Positions 25,075-33,432 of a DNA stretch of 48,771 bases are shown here, in pieces. The stretch is from an uncultured Collinsella sp. (lineage in GTDB: Bacteria > Actinomycetota > Coriobacteriia > Coriobacteriales > Coriobacteriaceae), in the NCBI GenBank assembly GCA_900540935.1, contig UQHW01000015.1, positions 1 to 48,771 on the forward strand, in the 5' to 3' direction. Position 1 is the stretch's first letter. Each line of letters opens with the position of its first letter. The notes beneath the pieces are model-generated. The model was given only the letters and a program-made list of their open reading frames with translations, was not told the DNA's origin and ran no database searches. Position numbers and translations under genes: made by a program.

Positions 25075-26058
25075 ATGTACGAGATCGACCTTAACCTTCC
25101 TAAGCAGATCGTCGCTGACGTCCTGTCCAACCACGAGATCCACAGCGTCGCTTTCGTCGGCTGCGGTGCCTCCATGTCTGATCTGTACCCCGCCAAGTAC
25201 TTCCTGGCCAACAACACGGACAAGCTGAACGTTCAGATCTTCACCGCTAACGAGTTCAACTACGACACGCCTTCTTGGGTCAACGAGCACACCTTCGTGA
25301 TCACCTGCTCCCTCGGTGGCTCCACGCCCGAGACCGTCGAGGCCAACAAGACCGCCAAGAAGCACAACTGCCCGGTTGTCTCCCTCACCAACAAGGCTGG
25401 CTCCGCTCTGACCGTCGACGCCGACCACGTCATCGTTCACGGCTTCCACGCCAACCATGCTGCCAAGGCCGAGAAGCCCGCCTACGCCATCGCTCTTGCT
25501 CTCGAGATCCTTCAGCAGACCGAGGGCTATGATCACTACGAGGACATGATCACCGGCCTCACCAACATCTTCGAGCTCATCCAGAACGCTGCTGAGTCCG
25601 CCAAGGGCCTGGCCAAGCAGTTCGCTCAGGACTTCAAGGACGACAAGATGGTCTACTTCATGGCCTCCGGTGCCTCCGAGAAGATGGCTTACTCTCACGC
25701 CGCCTTCCTGTTCACCGAGATGCAGTGGATCGACGCCGCCGCCTACAACACCGGCGAGTACTTCCACGGCCCGTTCGAGGTTTCCACCGAGGGTAAGCCC
25801 TACATCTTCTTCATGTCCGACGGTGCTACCCGTCCGATGGACGCTCGCGCCCTCACCTTCCTGCAGCGCATGGGCGCCAAGGTCGCTCTGATCGACGCCA
25901 AGGACTACGGCCTGGCCGACGCCGTGCCGGCAAGCGTCCTCACCTACTTCAACCCGCTGCTGCACCTCGCCGTTATGCGCGAGTACGGCAACCAGCTCGC
26001 CGAGGCCCGTCAGCACCCGCTGACCATGCGTCGCTACATGTGGAAGCTTTCCTACTAA
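25075..26058 (+). CDS. SIS-fold deglycase, FrlB/GfrF-like (2 of 4), PTS-1 operon
   Basis: The protein has 327 aa. It has VGCGASMSDLYPAKYF near 28-43 and the phosphosugar motif SLGGSTPETV near 79-88. Glu205 and His221 (EYFHGPFE) keep the FraB-type 16-residue spacing. The C-terminus is MRRYMWKLSY. It lies after the PTS-1 genes with no clear promoter of its own, so it probably handles the phosphosugar-amine imported by that PTS. ATG 25075 is chosen because AAGGA at 25061-25065 is nine bases away; the ATG at 25066 is too close. Codons are strongly biased, which suggests high expression. Confidence 0.85.
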   Translation: MYEIDLNLPKQIVADVLSNHEIHSVAFVGCGASMSDLYPAKYFLANNTDKLNVQIFTANEFNYDTPSWVNEHTFVITCSLGGSTPETVEANKTAKKHNCPVVSLTNKAGSALTVDADHVIVHGFHANHAAKAEKPAYAIALALEILQQTEGYDHYEDMITGLTNIFELIQNAAESAKGLAKQFAQDFKDDKMVYFMASGASEKMAYSHAAFLFTEMQWIDAAAYNTGEYFHGPFEVSTEGKPYIFFMSDGATRPMDARALTFLQRMGAKVALIDAKDYGLADAVPASVLTYFNPLLHLAVMREYGNQLAEARQHPLTMRRYMWKLSY

Positions 26059-26092
26059 TCGCAAGTAAGTAGACCTTACGGGTTGATTGAGA

Positions 26093-26127
26093 GGGGATGG
26101 GGTTTGTGCCCTGTCCCCTTTTTTTGC
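26093..26127 (+). terminator. intrinsic terminator of the PTS-1 operon
   Basis: A GGGGATGGGG arm pairs with the GCCCTGTCCCC arm, followed by seven T. Confidence 0.7.
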
Positions 26128-26160
26128 TTTGGGGAGGGCGTGCCCGTTGCGCTGTAAAAC

Positions 26161-26205
26161 CCCAGATAAAACCTACCAAAATAAACCTGTCCCTTTTTGG
26201 CAGGT
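26161..26205. repeat. REP-like hairpin (CTGTCCC core)
   Basis: CCCAGATAAA, then ACCTACCAAAA ... TTTTTGGCAGGT arms around TAAACCTGTCCC. Near copies lie at 28296-28339 and, inverted, at 36477-36523. Confidence 0.85.
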
Positions 26206-26219
26206 GGGAGGAGATGCGT

Positions 26220-26849
26220 ATGATCAAGGCAGTGCTGTTTGATATGGACGGCGTGCTGGTCGATACCGAGTGGTTCTACAACCGCCGCCGCGTGGCGTTT
26301 ATGGAAGAGAAGGGGTTTCACTTTGACGAGATCCCCGATCTTTCGGGGTCTAACGAACCGGCCATTTGGGAGGCACTGGTTCCCGACGATGTCGAGCTGC
26401 GCGAGCGCCTGCGCGTAGAGTACAAGCATGTCTACAGCCCGGTCCATCCCGTTCCGTATGCCGAACTGCTTAACGAGCAGACGGCGCCGGTAATGCGTGC
26501 GCTGCGCGCGCGTGGTGTGAAGTGCGCCATCGCGAGCTCGTCCTACCGTGAGCTTATCGACGAGTTGGTGGAGATTGCCGACATTGCCGACGTGCTGGAC
26601 TACACCATCAGCGGCCACGAGTGCAGCGCGTTTAAGCCCGACCCCGAGATCTACCAGCGCGCCATGGAGGCGCTGGGCGTGGAGCCCGCTGAGTGCCTGG
26701 TGATCGAGGACTCGCCCATGGGCATCGAGGCCGGCAAGCGCTCCGGTGCCCACGTCCTGGCGCTGCGTCCGCACGAGGGCGTCAACCTCGATCAATCGCG
26801 AGCCGATGCCGTTATTGATAATCTGACCGACATTTTGGCCGCTTTGTAG
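26220..26849 (+). CDS. HAD-superfamily phosphatase/phosphoglucomutase-like
   Basis: The protein has 209 aa. All HAD motifs are present: FDMDGVLVDTE at 6-16, SSSYRE in motif II, Lys in AFKPDPEIY and IEDSPMGIEAG. The cap insertion type fits the beta-phosphoglucomutase/phosphatase branch. It may recycle sugar phosphates from the neighbouring PTS/deglycase operons. ATG 26220 has GGAGGAG ending six bases upstream. Longer in-frame starts would translate the REP-like element as QIKPTKINLSLFGR and are rejected. Confidence 0.88.
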   Translation: MIKAVLFDMDGVLVDTEWFYNRRRVAFMEEKGFHFDEIPDLSGSNEPAIWEALVPDDVELRERLRVEYKHVYSPVHPVPYAELLNEQTAPVMRALRARGVKCAIASSSYRELIDELVEIADIADVLDYTISGHECSAFKPDPEIYQRAMEALGVEPAECLVIEDSPMGIEAGKRSGAHVLALRPHEGVNLDQSRADAVIDNLTDILAAL

Positions 26850-26852
26850 TGT

Positions 26853-26900
26853 CAATCCGCCGCGAGAAGCACGGGTTCAAACGTTTTTTGCGGTGGATTG
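26853..26900. repeat. inverted repeat after the HAD gene
   Basis: CAATCCGCCGC (26853-26863) and GCGGTGGATTG (26890-26900) pair with one mismatch. An internal T run lies before the right arm. The gap 26850-27204 otherwise holds the nested hairpin at 26947. Confidence 0.6.
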
Positions 26901-26946
26901 GCTCAATTTGGTTTCGATTTTGATCCGTTTGGCTTCGATTCGGGCT

Positions 26947-27065
26947 AAGTGAGTAGACTTTTTGGCGTAGGCCGAGCACAAAGTGCATCTGCTCTAGTAA
27001 AACCGCAGGTCACAGGGGTGGCGGTTTTGGGTGTGCTCTGCAGGTCGCGTAAAGTCTACTCACTT
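26947..27065. repeat. nested three-stem hairpin, possible MITE or structured RNA
   Basis: Outer arms AAGTGAGTAGACTTT (26947-26961) and 27051-27065 are perfect. Inside them GAGCACA (26974) pairs with TGTGCTC (27032), and AAAACCGC (26999) pairs with GCGGTTTT (27021). All three stems are coaxially nested. Confidence 0.75.
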
Positions 27066-27204
27066 GTAATTTGGGCCTTTGGTCGTGGGGGTTGCTGGTC
27101 CCGCTTTGGTTGTCGAGAGAGGGTGAATTGAAGCGCCCCCGCACGCTCCATGCTACAATCGCCGACATGCCTCACAACTAGATTTGCCTTCGAAAGGAGC
27201 CCGC

Positions 27205-28212
27205 GTGGCGAACGCCATCGATCAGCTCACGGACCGCGTGCTCGTGCTCGGCCGCCTTACCATCGTCCGCCGCGCCATTACTGCCGTGGCGGTCACGATT
27301 TCTGCCGTTCTCCAGACATTCCTGATCCAGGCGTTCATTCAACCCGCCGACCTGCTTCCGAGCGGCCTCACCGGCGTTGCGGTCCTGCTCGACCGCGTTA
27401 CCTCGCTCGGCGGCGTTCACATCGACATCTCGCTCGGTATGCTCGCGCTCAACATTCCCGTGGCGCTCCTATGCTGGAGCGGCATTAGCAAGCGCTTCGT
27501 CATCTTCTCGATGATGCAGGTTGTGCTCTCGTCGCTGTTCCTCAACGTCCTTCACTTCGCTCCGTTTTTGGGTGACAAGATCATGCTCATCATTTTTGGC
27601 GGCGTGGTCTCGGGTCTGGGCGCTGCCATCGCGCTTAAATCCGGCGCATCCACCGGCGGCACCGACTTTATCGCGCTGTGGGTTTCCAACCACACGGGCA
27701 AGACCATCTGGGGCGTCATCTTTGGTTTCAACTGCTTTATCCTGGCGATCTTTGGTTTTATGTTTGGCTGGGACAAGGCGGCGTATTCCATCGTGTTCCA
27801 GTTTATTTCGACCAAGACCATCGACAGTTTCTATCGTCGCTACGATCGCGTGACGCTGCAGATCACGACGCGTAAGGCAGATGAGGTCATGACCGCCTAT
27901 GTTGACCATTTTCAGCATGGCATTAGCTGCGCCGAGGTCATTGGCGGATACAGCCGCGAGAAGATGTACCTGCTGCACGCCGTTGTATCGACCTACGAGA
28001 GCCAGGACATTATCAAGCTGGTGTGCGACATTGATCCCGGCGCCGTGATCAATGTGTTCCACACGCTCAACTTTGTGGGCGGCTGGTGGGGCGGTCATGT
28101 CGACGAGCCCATGCCCACGGCCGTTCCCGATCCCGACAAGCCCGCACGCATGGCCAGCAGGCAGGCGCGCCTCAGCGAGCAGGACAGCCTGCAGCAGGAC
28201 GACGGCAAGTAG
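27205..28212 (+). CDS. YitT-family membrane protein
   Basis: The protein has 335 aa. Five to six membrane helices include TISAVLQTFLIQAFIQPADLLPSG-type and GGVVSGLGAAIALKSGASTGGTDF regions, typical of YitT (DUF161). A soluble C-terminal DUF2179 domain begins near DRVTLQITTRKADEV. A Gln/Asp-rich tail ends the protein. Function in the family is unproven. GTG 27205 has AAAGGAG at 27193-27199; the TTG at 27184 is less likely. Confidence 0.88.
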   Translation: MANAIDQLTDRVLVLGRLTIVRRAITAVAVTISAVLQTFLIQAFIQPADLLPSGLTGVAVLLDRVTSLGGVHIDISLGMLALNIPVALLCWSGISKRFVIFSMMQVVLSSLFLNVLHFAPFLGDKIMLIIFGGVVSGLGAAIALKSGASTGGTDFIALWVSNHTGKTIWGVIFGFNCFILAIFGFMFGWDKAAYSIVFQFISTKTIDSFYRRYDRVTLQITTRKADEVMTAYVDHFQHGISCAEVIGGYSREKMYLLHAVVSTYESQDIIKLVCDIDPGAVINVFHTLNFVGGWWGGHVDEPMPTAVPDPDKPARMASRQARLSEQDSLQQDDGK

Positions 28213-28295
28213 GGTTTTGGCATTTTACCGGCCCGGCGCAACCCTTCCGTATGAGCCCCACGAAAGCCCCGTTGCTTTCGAGGGACTTTCGTTTG

Positions 28296-28339
28296 CCCAG
28301 ATAAAACCTGCCAAAATGAAGCTGTCGCTTTTTGGTAGG
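28296..28339. repeat. REP-like hairpin
   Basis: CCCAGATAAAACCTGCCAAA followed by ATGAAGCTGTCGC and TTTTTGGTAGGG. This is a diverged copy of 26161-26205. Confidence 0.8.
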
Positions 28340-28380
28340 GAGGGTGTATCGTTTTATCAATATGAGGTAACATGAAACTA

Positions 28381-28389
28381 GACGTTATA
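28381..28389 (+). promoter_or_regulatory. GACGTTATA operator-like site before GntR gene 2
   Basis: GACGTTATA is identical to the site at 22234 and to the complement of 42856-42864. It lies 43 bases before the ATG, which suggests autoregulation. Confidence 0.5.
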
Positions 28390-28431
28390 TACGTATTAGT
28401 TATTTCAATATTTCGATAAGAGTGATTAGAT

Positions 28432-29151
28432 ATGCCTACGCCCAAAAATGCACCGCTTTACCAGCAGATTTATGACGAAATCAAGGACGCGATCGAGAAA
28501 GGTGTTTATGCACCCAAGGAGCGTATTCCGTCCGAGCTTGAGCTAGCCGAGCAGTACGACGTGAGCCGCATTACGGTGCGCCGCGCCGTCGAGGAGCTGT
28601 GCTCCGATGGCTACCTGGTTAAGCAGCAGGGCCGTGGCACCTTTGTCTCCACGCCGCACATCAACCGCCAGTTCCACGCTTCGACGCTGCAGACGTTTAC
28701 CGCGCTGTGTGCCGATAATGACATGAAGGCGGGCGCGCATGTGGTCGATCGCCAGATTGTGCCGGCACGTCAAAACGAGATGGAGTTCTTTGGCCTGCAG
28801 AAGGACGCGCTGCTGCTGCACATCAAGCGCGTGCGTACGGCCGACGGCGAGCCCATTTTTGAGGAGAACATCTTTGTGCCGTTTGACGCCTACCGTGAGC
28901 TGTTGACGGCCGATCTTGAGGACAAGTCGATTTTTTCCGAGGTCGAGCGTGTTGGCGGAACGCCGATTGTCTCGGTTGGCTACCGCACGGTCGAGGCCGT
29001 TCGTGCCAATACCGAGCAGGCGGCCGAGCTGGGCATCGCTCCGCACGATCCACTGCTCAACCTGCGTGCCGGCTTTATCGGCCCCAATGGCGAGCCGGTC
29101 CTGATGGGTAAGCAGTACTACGTGGGATCGCGCTACGTTATGGTCATGTAG
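28432..29151 (+). CDS. GntR/HutC family regulator (2 of 4)
   Basis: The protein has 239 aa. The N-terminus LYQQIYDEIKDAIEKGVY and RIPSELELAEQYDVSRITVRR form the winged HTH, with wing QQGRGTFVS. A UTRA domain follows, including IKRVRTADGEPIFEEN. It is closely similar to the regulator at 31465. Its upstream 9-mer GACGTTATA recurs at the PTS-1 promoter and before the SIS gene at 42909. It is therefore the best candidate regulator of that set, probably responding to a phosphorylated Amadori compound; this is inferred. The ribosome site is weak. Confidence 0.88.
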   Translation: MPTPKNAPLYQQIYDEIKDAIEKGVYAPKERIPSELELAEQYDVSRITVRRAVEELCSDGYLVKQQGRGTFVSTPHINRQFHASTLQTFTALCADNDMKAGAHVVDRQIVPARQNEMEFFGLQKDALLLHIKRVRTADGEPIFEENIFVPFDAYRELLTADLEDKSIFSEVERVGGTPIVSVGYRTVEAVRANTEQAAELGIAPHDPLLNLRAGFIGPNGEPVLMGKQYYVGSRYVMVM

Positions 29152-29159
29152 GGTTGGTT

Positions 29160-29181
29160 CCGCCGTTCTGACGAACGGCGG
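29160..29181 (+). terminator. hairpin after GntR gene 2
   Basis: CCGCCGTTC and GAACGGCGG form a 9-bp stem with a 4-nt loop. There is no T run, so termination is uncertain. Confidence 0.5.
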
Positions 29182-29185
29182 ATCT

Positions 29186-29295
29186 GTCGACGCTGCAAAC
29201 GCCCCTAAGCGGCAATCTGACGTTCAATCGTCGGTCGCGTACCGAAGTACGCTTCCCTCCTCTTTCACGTCACCTTGCTCGCTTAGGGGTGTTTT
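29186..29295. repeat. hairpin element with the 34-nt repeat, copy 2
   Basis: It begins GTCGACGCTGCAAACGCCCC-N5-GGCAATCTG, as at 16176. AAACGCCCCTAAGCG pairs with CGCTTAGGGGTGTTT across about 70 nt. The loop contains CTTCCCTCCTC and TCACG, similar to the loop flank of the hairpin at 2410. Confidence 0.6.
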
Positions 29296-29340
29296 CGCTG
29301 ACTTATGCTCAACCAGCGACGTTTCCGTGCTTGTCAAGAT

Positions 29341-29394
29341 AGTCATTGGGGACGTTCTTAAATGGCTAGTCATTCAAGAACGTCCCCAATGACT
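29341..29394. repeat. perfect 19-bp inverted repeat, REP-like
   Basis: AGTCATTGGGGACGTTCTT (29341-29359) and its exact complement (29376-29394) flank a 16-nt loop that repeats TAGTCATT. The GGGGAC core resembles the REP-like family. Confidence 0.85.
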
Positions 29395-29485
29395 ACCCGC
29401 AGAATGAGCGTGGCCGACAGCCGCGCGGCACCGGTCCGCGTGGCGGCGTATAATCGGCGGCAGATGATTCTGACGTTAGGAAACC

Positions 29486-31462
29486 ATGACCGATAGCATG
29501 CAGCAGATGGCGCTCGACACGCTCGGCGCCTATTTTGGCTACACCTCGTTTCGCCCGGGACAGGATCGCATGGTGGATGCGATCCTTGCCGGCCGCGATG
29601 CGCTCGGCGTTATGCCCACAGGCGCCGGCAAGTCCATTTGCTACCAGGTGCCTGCGCTTATGCTGCCCGGCATCACCTTTGTGGTGAGCCCGTTGCTGTC
29701 GCTTATGGAGGACCAGACCCGCGCGCTGCTCGCGGCGGGTGCGCGCCCCAGTTATCTCAACTCCAGTCTTACCCCGGCTCAGCAAAATACCGTGCTCAAG
29801 CGGGCGCGCGAGGGCCGTTATCAGCTTATGTATGTGGCGCCCGAGCGCCTGCTCGAACCGCGCTTTCTGGCCTTTGCGCAGGAGGCCGCGGCCGAAGGTG
29901 GCATTGGCGTTCCACTCGTGGCCATTGACGAGGCCCACTGCGTAAGCCAATGGGGCCAGGATTTCCGTCCCGCCTACCTGCAGATTCGCGAGTTTATCGA
30001 TTCGCTGCCGCGGCGCCCGATCGTGGCGGCGTTTACCGCCACGGCGACCGAGCGCGTGCGCGCCGATATCCAGCAAATGCTCGGCCTGCAAAACCCGGCG
30101 ACCGTGGTGACGGGTTTTGATCGCAAGAACCTCTACTTTGGTTGCGAGGAGATGGGCGACAAGGCCAAGGCCGCGTGGGTGCGTGACTACGTGATCGCGC
30201 ATTCGAGCGAGAGCGGCATCGTGTATTGCTCGACCCGCAAGACGGTCGACGCGCTGGCCGCGGAGCTTGCCGAGGCACTGGGCCCCAGCGGCATTCGCGT
30301 GGGCCGCTACCATGCCGGCATGGGCAACGACGCCCGCCGCCAGAGTCAGCGTGCCTTTATCGACGACGACATCCAGGTGATGGTTGCTACCAACGCCTTT
30401 GGCATGGGCATCGACAAGCCCAACGTGCGCTACGTGATTCACAACAACGTGCCCGAGAGCATCGAGGCATACTACCAGGAGGCGGGCCGCGCTGGCCGCG
30501 ATGGCGATCCGGCCAGCTGCCATCTGCTGTGGAACGGTAACGATTTTCGCATGCGCCGCTTTTTGATCGACCGCGGCGATGCGGCCGACGAGGCGCTTGA
30601 CGACGAGCAGCGCGCGTGGGCGCTCCAGAACCGTTATCGCCTGCTCAGCCAGATGGAGGGCTACTGCAATACCACCGGCTGCCTGCGCGAATACATGCTG
30701 CGCTACTTTGGCGACGAGGCGGCGGCCGAGCATGCGGCAGCCGCCGCGGGCGGCACGGCAGACGACGCCGAGGGCTGCGGCAACTGCAGCAACTGTCTCA
30801 CGCAGTTCGACGTCGAGGACGTCACCGATATGGCCCGCGCCGCTGTGCGCTATGTGGCCACGCGTCCCATGCGCTTTGGCAAGTCGCTGATCGCCGATGT
30901 GCTCCACGGCGGCAACACCGAGCGCATTCGCCAGATGCATCTGGACGAGGACCGCGGCTACGGTGAGCTGTCGAGCGAATCGGTCGGGTGCATCAAGGAT
31001 ATCATCGGCCAGCTGTGCGGCCGCGGCTATCTGGCCACCTCGCAGGGGCAGTACCCGGTCGTGGGCCTGGGCCCGCGCGCCGGTGAGGTCGAGGACGAAG
31101 CGTTTGCCTTTACCGTTAAGCGTCGCGCGTCCAAGCGCAAGGCCTCGGCCCGCGCCCGCCGTGCGGTGGATCTGCTGCGCGAGGAGGCCGAGCTGGATCA
31201 GCGCCCACGCGTGGGTGACGATGCTGAGCTGTTCGAGTGCCTGCGTGCCCTGCGCAAGGAGATCTCGACCGAGTTGGAGATGGCGCCGTATATGGTCTTT
31301 TCCGACAAGGCCCTGCGCGGCCTGTGCCGCCTGCGTCCGCGGACGCGCGACGAGCTCATTCAGGTCAACGGCATTGGCGAGAAAAAGGCCGACGCCTTTG
31401 GCGAGCAGTTTATGGCGGCGATTGAAGAGTTTGAGTCCGAGCATGCACGGGATGGAGCGTAA
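29486..31462 (+). CDS. recQ: ATP-dependent DNA helicase RecQ
   Basis: The protein has 658 aa. Walker A PTGAGKS is at 44-50 and DEAHCVSQWG near 149-158. TGFDRKNL, the IVYCSTRKTVD helicase C domain and QEAGRAGRDG follow. The zinc-binding RQC region has CNTTGC and CGNCSNC, and a C-terminal HRDC domain lies near 580-655. RecQ unwinds recombination and replication intermediates. The stop lies two bases before the ATG of the next gene, whose ribosome site lies in the last recQ codons, so the two are translationally linked. Confidence 0.95.
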   Translation: MTDSMQQMALDTLGAYFGYTSFRPGQDRMVDAILAGRDALGVMPTGAGKSICYQVPALMLPGITFVVSPLLSLMEDQTRALLAAGARPSYLNSSLTPAQQNTVLKRAREGRYQLMYVAPERLLEPRFLAFAQEAAAEGGIGVPLVAIDEAHCVSQWGQDFRPAYLQIREFIDSLPRRPIVAAFTATATERVRADIQQMLGLQNPATVVTGFDRKNLYFGCEEMGDKAKAAWVRDYVIAHSSESGIVYCSTRKTVDALAAELAEALGPSGIRVGRYHAGMGNDARRQSQRAFIDDDIQVMVATNAFGMGIDKPNVRYVIHNNVPESIEAYYQEAGRAGRDGDPASCHLLWNGNDFRMRRFLIDRGDAADEALDDEQRAWALQNRYRLLSQMEGYCNTTGCLREYMLRYFGDEAAAEHAAAAAGGTADDAEGCGNCSNCLTQFDVEDVTDMARAAVRYVATRPMRFGKSLIADVLHGGNTERIRQMHLDEDRGYGELSSESVGCIKDIIGQLCGRGYLATSQGQYPVVGLGPRAGEVEDEAFAFTVKRRASKRKASARARRAVDLLREEAELDQRPRVGDDAELFECLRALRKEISTELEMAPYMVFSDKALRGLCRLRPRTRDELIQVNGIGEKKADAFGEQFMAAIEEFESEHARDGA

Positions 31463-31464
31463 CG

Positions 31465-32229
31465 ATGGTAGCCGATAGCAAGACCGAACGTTCCGAGCGA
31501 GCCGAGGCATCCGCCGTGCCGCTGTACCAGCAGGTCATGGACGACCTAAAGGGCGAGATCGCGCGCGGCGTGTACGCTGCCGGCTCGCGCATTCCTTCCG
31601 AGATGGAGCTCGCGAAGTCCTACGGCGTGGGGCGCGTCACCGTGCGTCGCGCCATCGAGGAGCTGTCGCGTGCGGGGTATCTCAACCGCCAGCAGGGGAG
31701 GGGCACCTTTGTGTGCGCTCCCAAGCTCAAGCGCAAGATTCGCCAGAAGGGTGACGTCCAGAGCTTTACTGAGGGTTGTGCCGCCAACGACATGGTGCCG
31801 GGTGCGCGTCTGGTGTCGCGCGCGGTGGTCGCGGCGACGCACGAGGATGCGGCGTTCTTTGGCGTGGAGCCCGGCTGCGAGCTCATCGTGGTCGAGCGCG
31901 TGCGTACGGCCGACGGCATCCCCGTCATGCTTGAGAACAACGCCTTTGTGCTCGCCGACCATCCCTACCTGCAGACGCTTGCCGACAAGGGCCTCACGGA
32001 CAATTCCATCTTTGCGCTCGTTGCCGAGCATTCGGGCCGTGCGCCGCTCAAGTCCGACCCCTGCACCGTGGAGATTGCGCTTGCCGATGCTCAAGCGGCC
32101 CCACTGCTGGAGGTGCCGGTCGGCGAGCCGCTCTTCTATATGGAGGCGTACTTTACCGATGAGGACGAGCGCCCCTTGCTGCTCGGACGCCAAAAGATCG
32201 TGGGCTCGCGCTACGTGTTCGACATCTAA
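31465..32229 (+). CDS. GntR/HutC family regulator (3 of 4)
   Basis: The protein has 254 aa. VPLYQQVMDDLKGEIARGVY and RIPSEMELAKSYGVGRVTVRR form the winged HTH, and QQGRGTFVC is the wing. A UTRA domain follows (VVERVRTADGIPVMLEN) and the end reads GSRYVFDI. It resembles the regulator at 28432 through most of its length. It sits in a two-gene operon with recQ and immediately before the SIS gene at 32374, whose control region carries a 20-bp direct repeat likely bound by it. GGAG at 31454-31457 gives the start. Confidence 0.88.
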   Translation: MVADSKTERSERAEASAVPLYQQVMDDLKGEIARGVYAAGSRIPSEMELAKSYGVGRVTVRRAIEELSRAGYLNRQQGRGTFVCAPKLKRKIRQKGDVQSFTEGCAANDMVPGARLVSRAVVAATHEDAAFFGVEPGCELIVVERVRTADGIPVMLENNAFVLADHPYLQTLADKGLTDNSIFALVAEHSGRAPLKSDPCTVEIALADAQAAPLLEVPVGEPLFYMEAYFTDEDERPLLLGRQKIVGSRYVFDI

Positions 32230-32238
32230 CGTCCATAG

Positions 32239-32320
32239 ATAGAACAACATAAAACAACTTTGGTGAAATGACTTCACGGGCGTTATTACACGTGTTATAA
32301 ATAGGACAACATAGAACGAC
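32239..32320 (+). promoter_or_regulatory. promoter with a 20-bp direct repeat before SIS gene 3
   Basis: ATAGAACAACATAAAACAAC (32239-32258) and ATAGGACAACATAGAACGAC (32301-32320) match at 17 of 20 positions, 62 bases apart. Between them TTCACG (32273) and TTATAA (32295) are spaced 16 bases apart as -35 and -10. A repressor bridging both repeats would enclose the promoter. Confidence 0.55.
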
Positions 32321-32373
32321 CGCAGGTACGAGCTGTCGTCGTTCAAAACCGCCGCACAAGGAGGGGCATCACC

Positions 32374-33342
32374 ATGAATGCACACGATCTGATTCAGGAA
32401 ATTATCGAGCGCAAGGGCAAGATTGAGAATGTCTTTTGGATCGCCTGCGGCGGTTCGATGATTGACCTGATGCCGGCCAACGAGCTGCTCAAGCGCGAGG
32501 CCACCACGTTTACCTCGACGGTCTACACGGCACGCGAGTTTTGCCTGATGGCTCCCAAGAGTCTTGGCGAGAAGTCGCTCGTCATCGCCTGCAGCCACAG
32601 CGGCAACACGCAGGAGGTCGTCGACGGCTGCGAGATGGCGTTGGCTTCCGGCGCCGAGGTCGTCGCCATGACCGACTGCGAGGGCTCCAAGATCGACAAC
32701 GGCAAGTGGACTACCTGGGTCTATCCGTGGGGCGAAGGCGTGCCGCAGGCCGAGGTCCCGCAGGGCATCGGCGCCCTGATGGCTGCCGAGCTGCTCGACC
32801 AGCAGGAGGGTTACGAGGCGCTTGCCGACATGTACGCCGGCCTTAAGCAGATGGATGCGCTGCTGCCCGCCGCCCGCGAGAAGGTCAACGCCGAGCTGGG
32901 CGCCCGCTTTGCCGAGCTCTGCCAGCAGCACAAGTTCTTCTATATCCTGGGCTCTGGCCCCAACTTTAGCCAGACCTACGCCATGGCCATCTGCTCGCTC
33001 ATGGAGATGCAGTGGCAGCACTGCTGCTACATCCACTCCGGCGAGTACTTCCACGGCCCGTTCGAGGCCACCGAGCCCGGTGTGTTCTACTTTGTGCAGC
33101 TTGGCGCGGGCGAGTGCCGCCCCATGGAGGAGCGCGCTCTTGCGTTCCTCAACACGCACACCGATACGATTATGGTGCTCGATGCGCTCGAGTACGGTGT
33201 GGGCGAAGTGCCTGCCAGCGTGCGTTCGTATCTGGAGCCGATCTTCTTCTACAACATGAGCTGCGAGCTGCGCGCCGCCCGCGGCAAGGTCTTCGACCAC
33301 AGCCCCGAGGTTCGTCGCTACATGGGCATTGAGCAGTACTAA
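32374..33342 (+). CDS. SIS-fold deglycase, FrlB-like (3 of 4)
   Basis: The protein has 322 aa. IACGGSMIDLMPANELL is near 23-39 and the canonical phosphosugar motif SHSGNTQEVV near 74-83. Glu201 and His217 (EYFHGPFE) keep the 16-residue spacing, and the C-terminus is VRRYMGIEQY. Its motif set is the most canonical of the four for a fructoselysine 6-phosphate deglycase. No transporter or kinase gene is attached, so it must depend on a PTS elsewhere, perhaps one of the two in this window. AAGGAGG precedes the ATG. Confidence 0.85.
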   Translation: MNAHDLIQEIIERKGKIENVFWIACGGSMIDLMPANELLKREATTFTSTVYTAREFCLMAPKSLGEKSLVIACSHSGNTQEVVDGCEMALASGAEVVAMTDCEGSKIDNGKWTTWVYPWGEGVPQAEVPQGIGALMAAELLDQQEGYEALADMYAGLKQMDALLPAAREKVNAELGARFAELCQQHKFFYILGSGPNFSQTYAMAICSLMEMQWQHCCYIHSGEYFHGPFEATEPGVFYFVQLGAGECRPMEERALAFLNTHTDTIMVLDALEYGVGEVPASVRSYLEPIFFYNMSCELRAARGKVFDHSPEVRRYMGIEQY

Positions 33343-33365
33343 TATACCGGGAATAACCTCTCACG

Positions 33366-33397
33366 ACGGGGTCTGCGCTGCGCGCGGGCCCCGTTTT
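33366..33397 (+). terminator. intrinsic terminator of SIS gene 3
   Basis: ACGGGG and CCCCGT enclose a GC-rich inner stem, followed by TTTT. Confidence 0.75.
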
Positions 33398-33432
33398 GCG
33401 TTGCGGCGGCCGGATTCGTGTCTGCGCGAAAA

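Noticed and set aside
26865..26890. tRNA-like GGGTTCAAAC motif
   Set aside because: No acceptor stem, anticodon arm or CCA context could be built around it. No tRNA was found elsewhere.
26949..27131. 60-codon frame in the 26.9-27.1 kb gap
   Set aside because: It is a translation of the nested hairpin, without a start signal.
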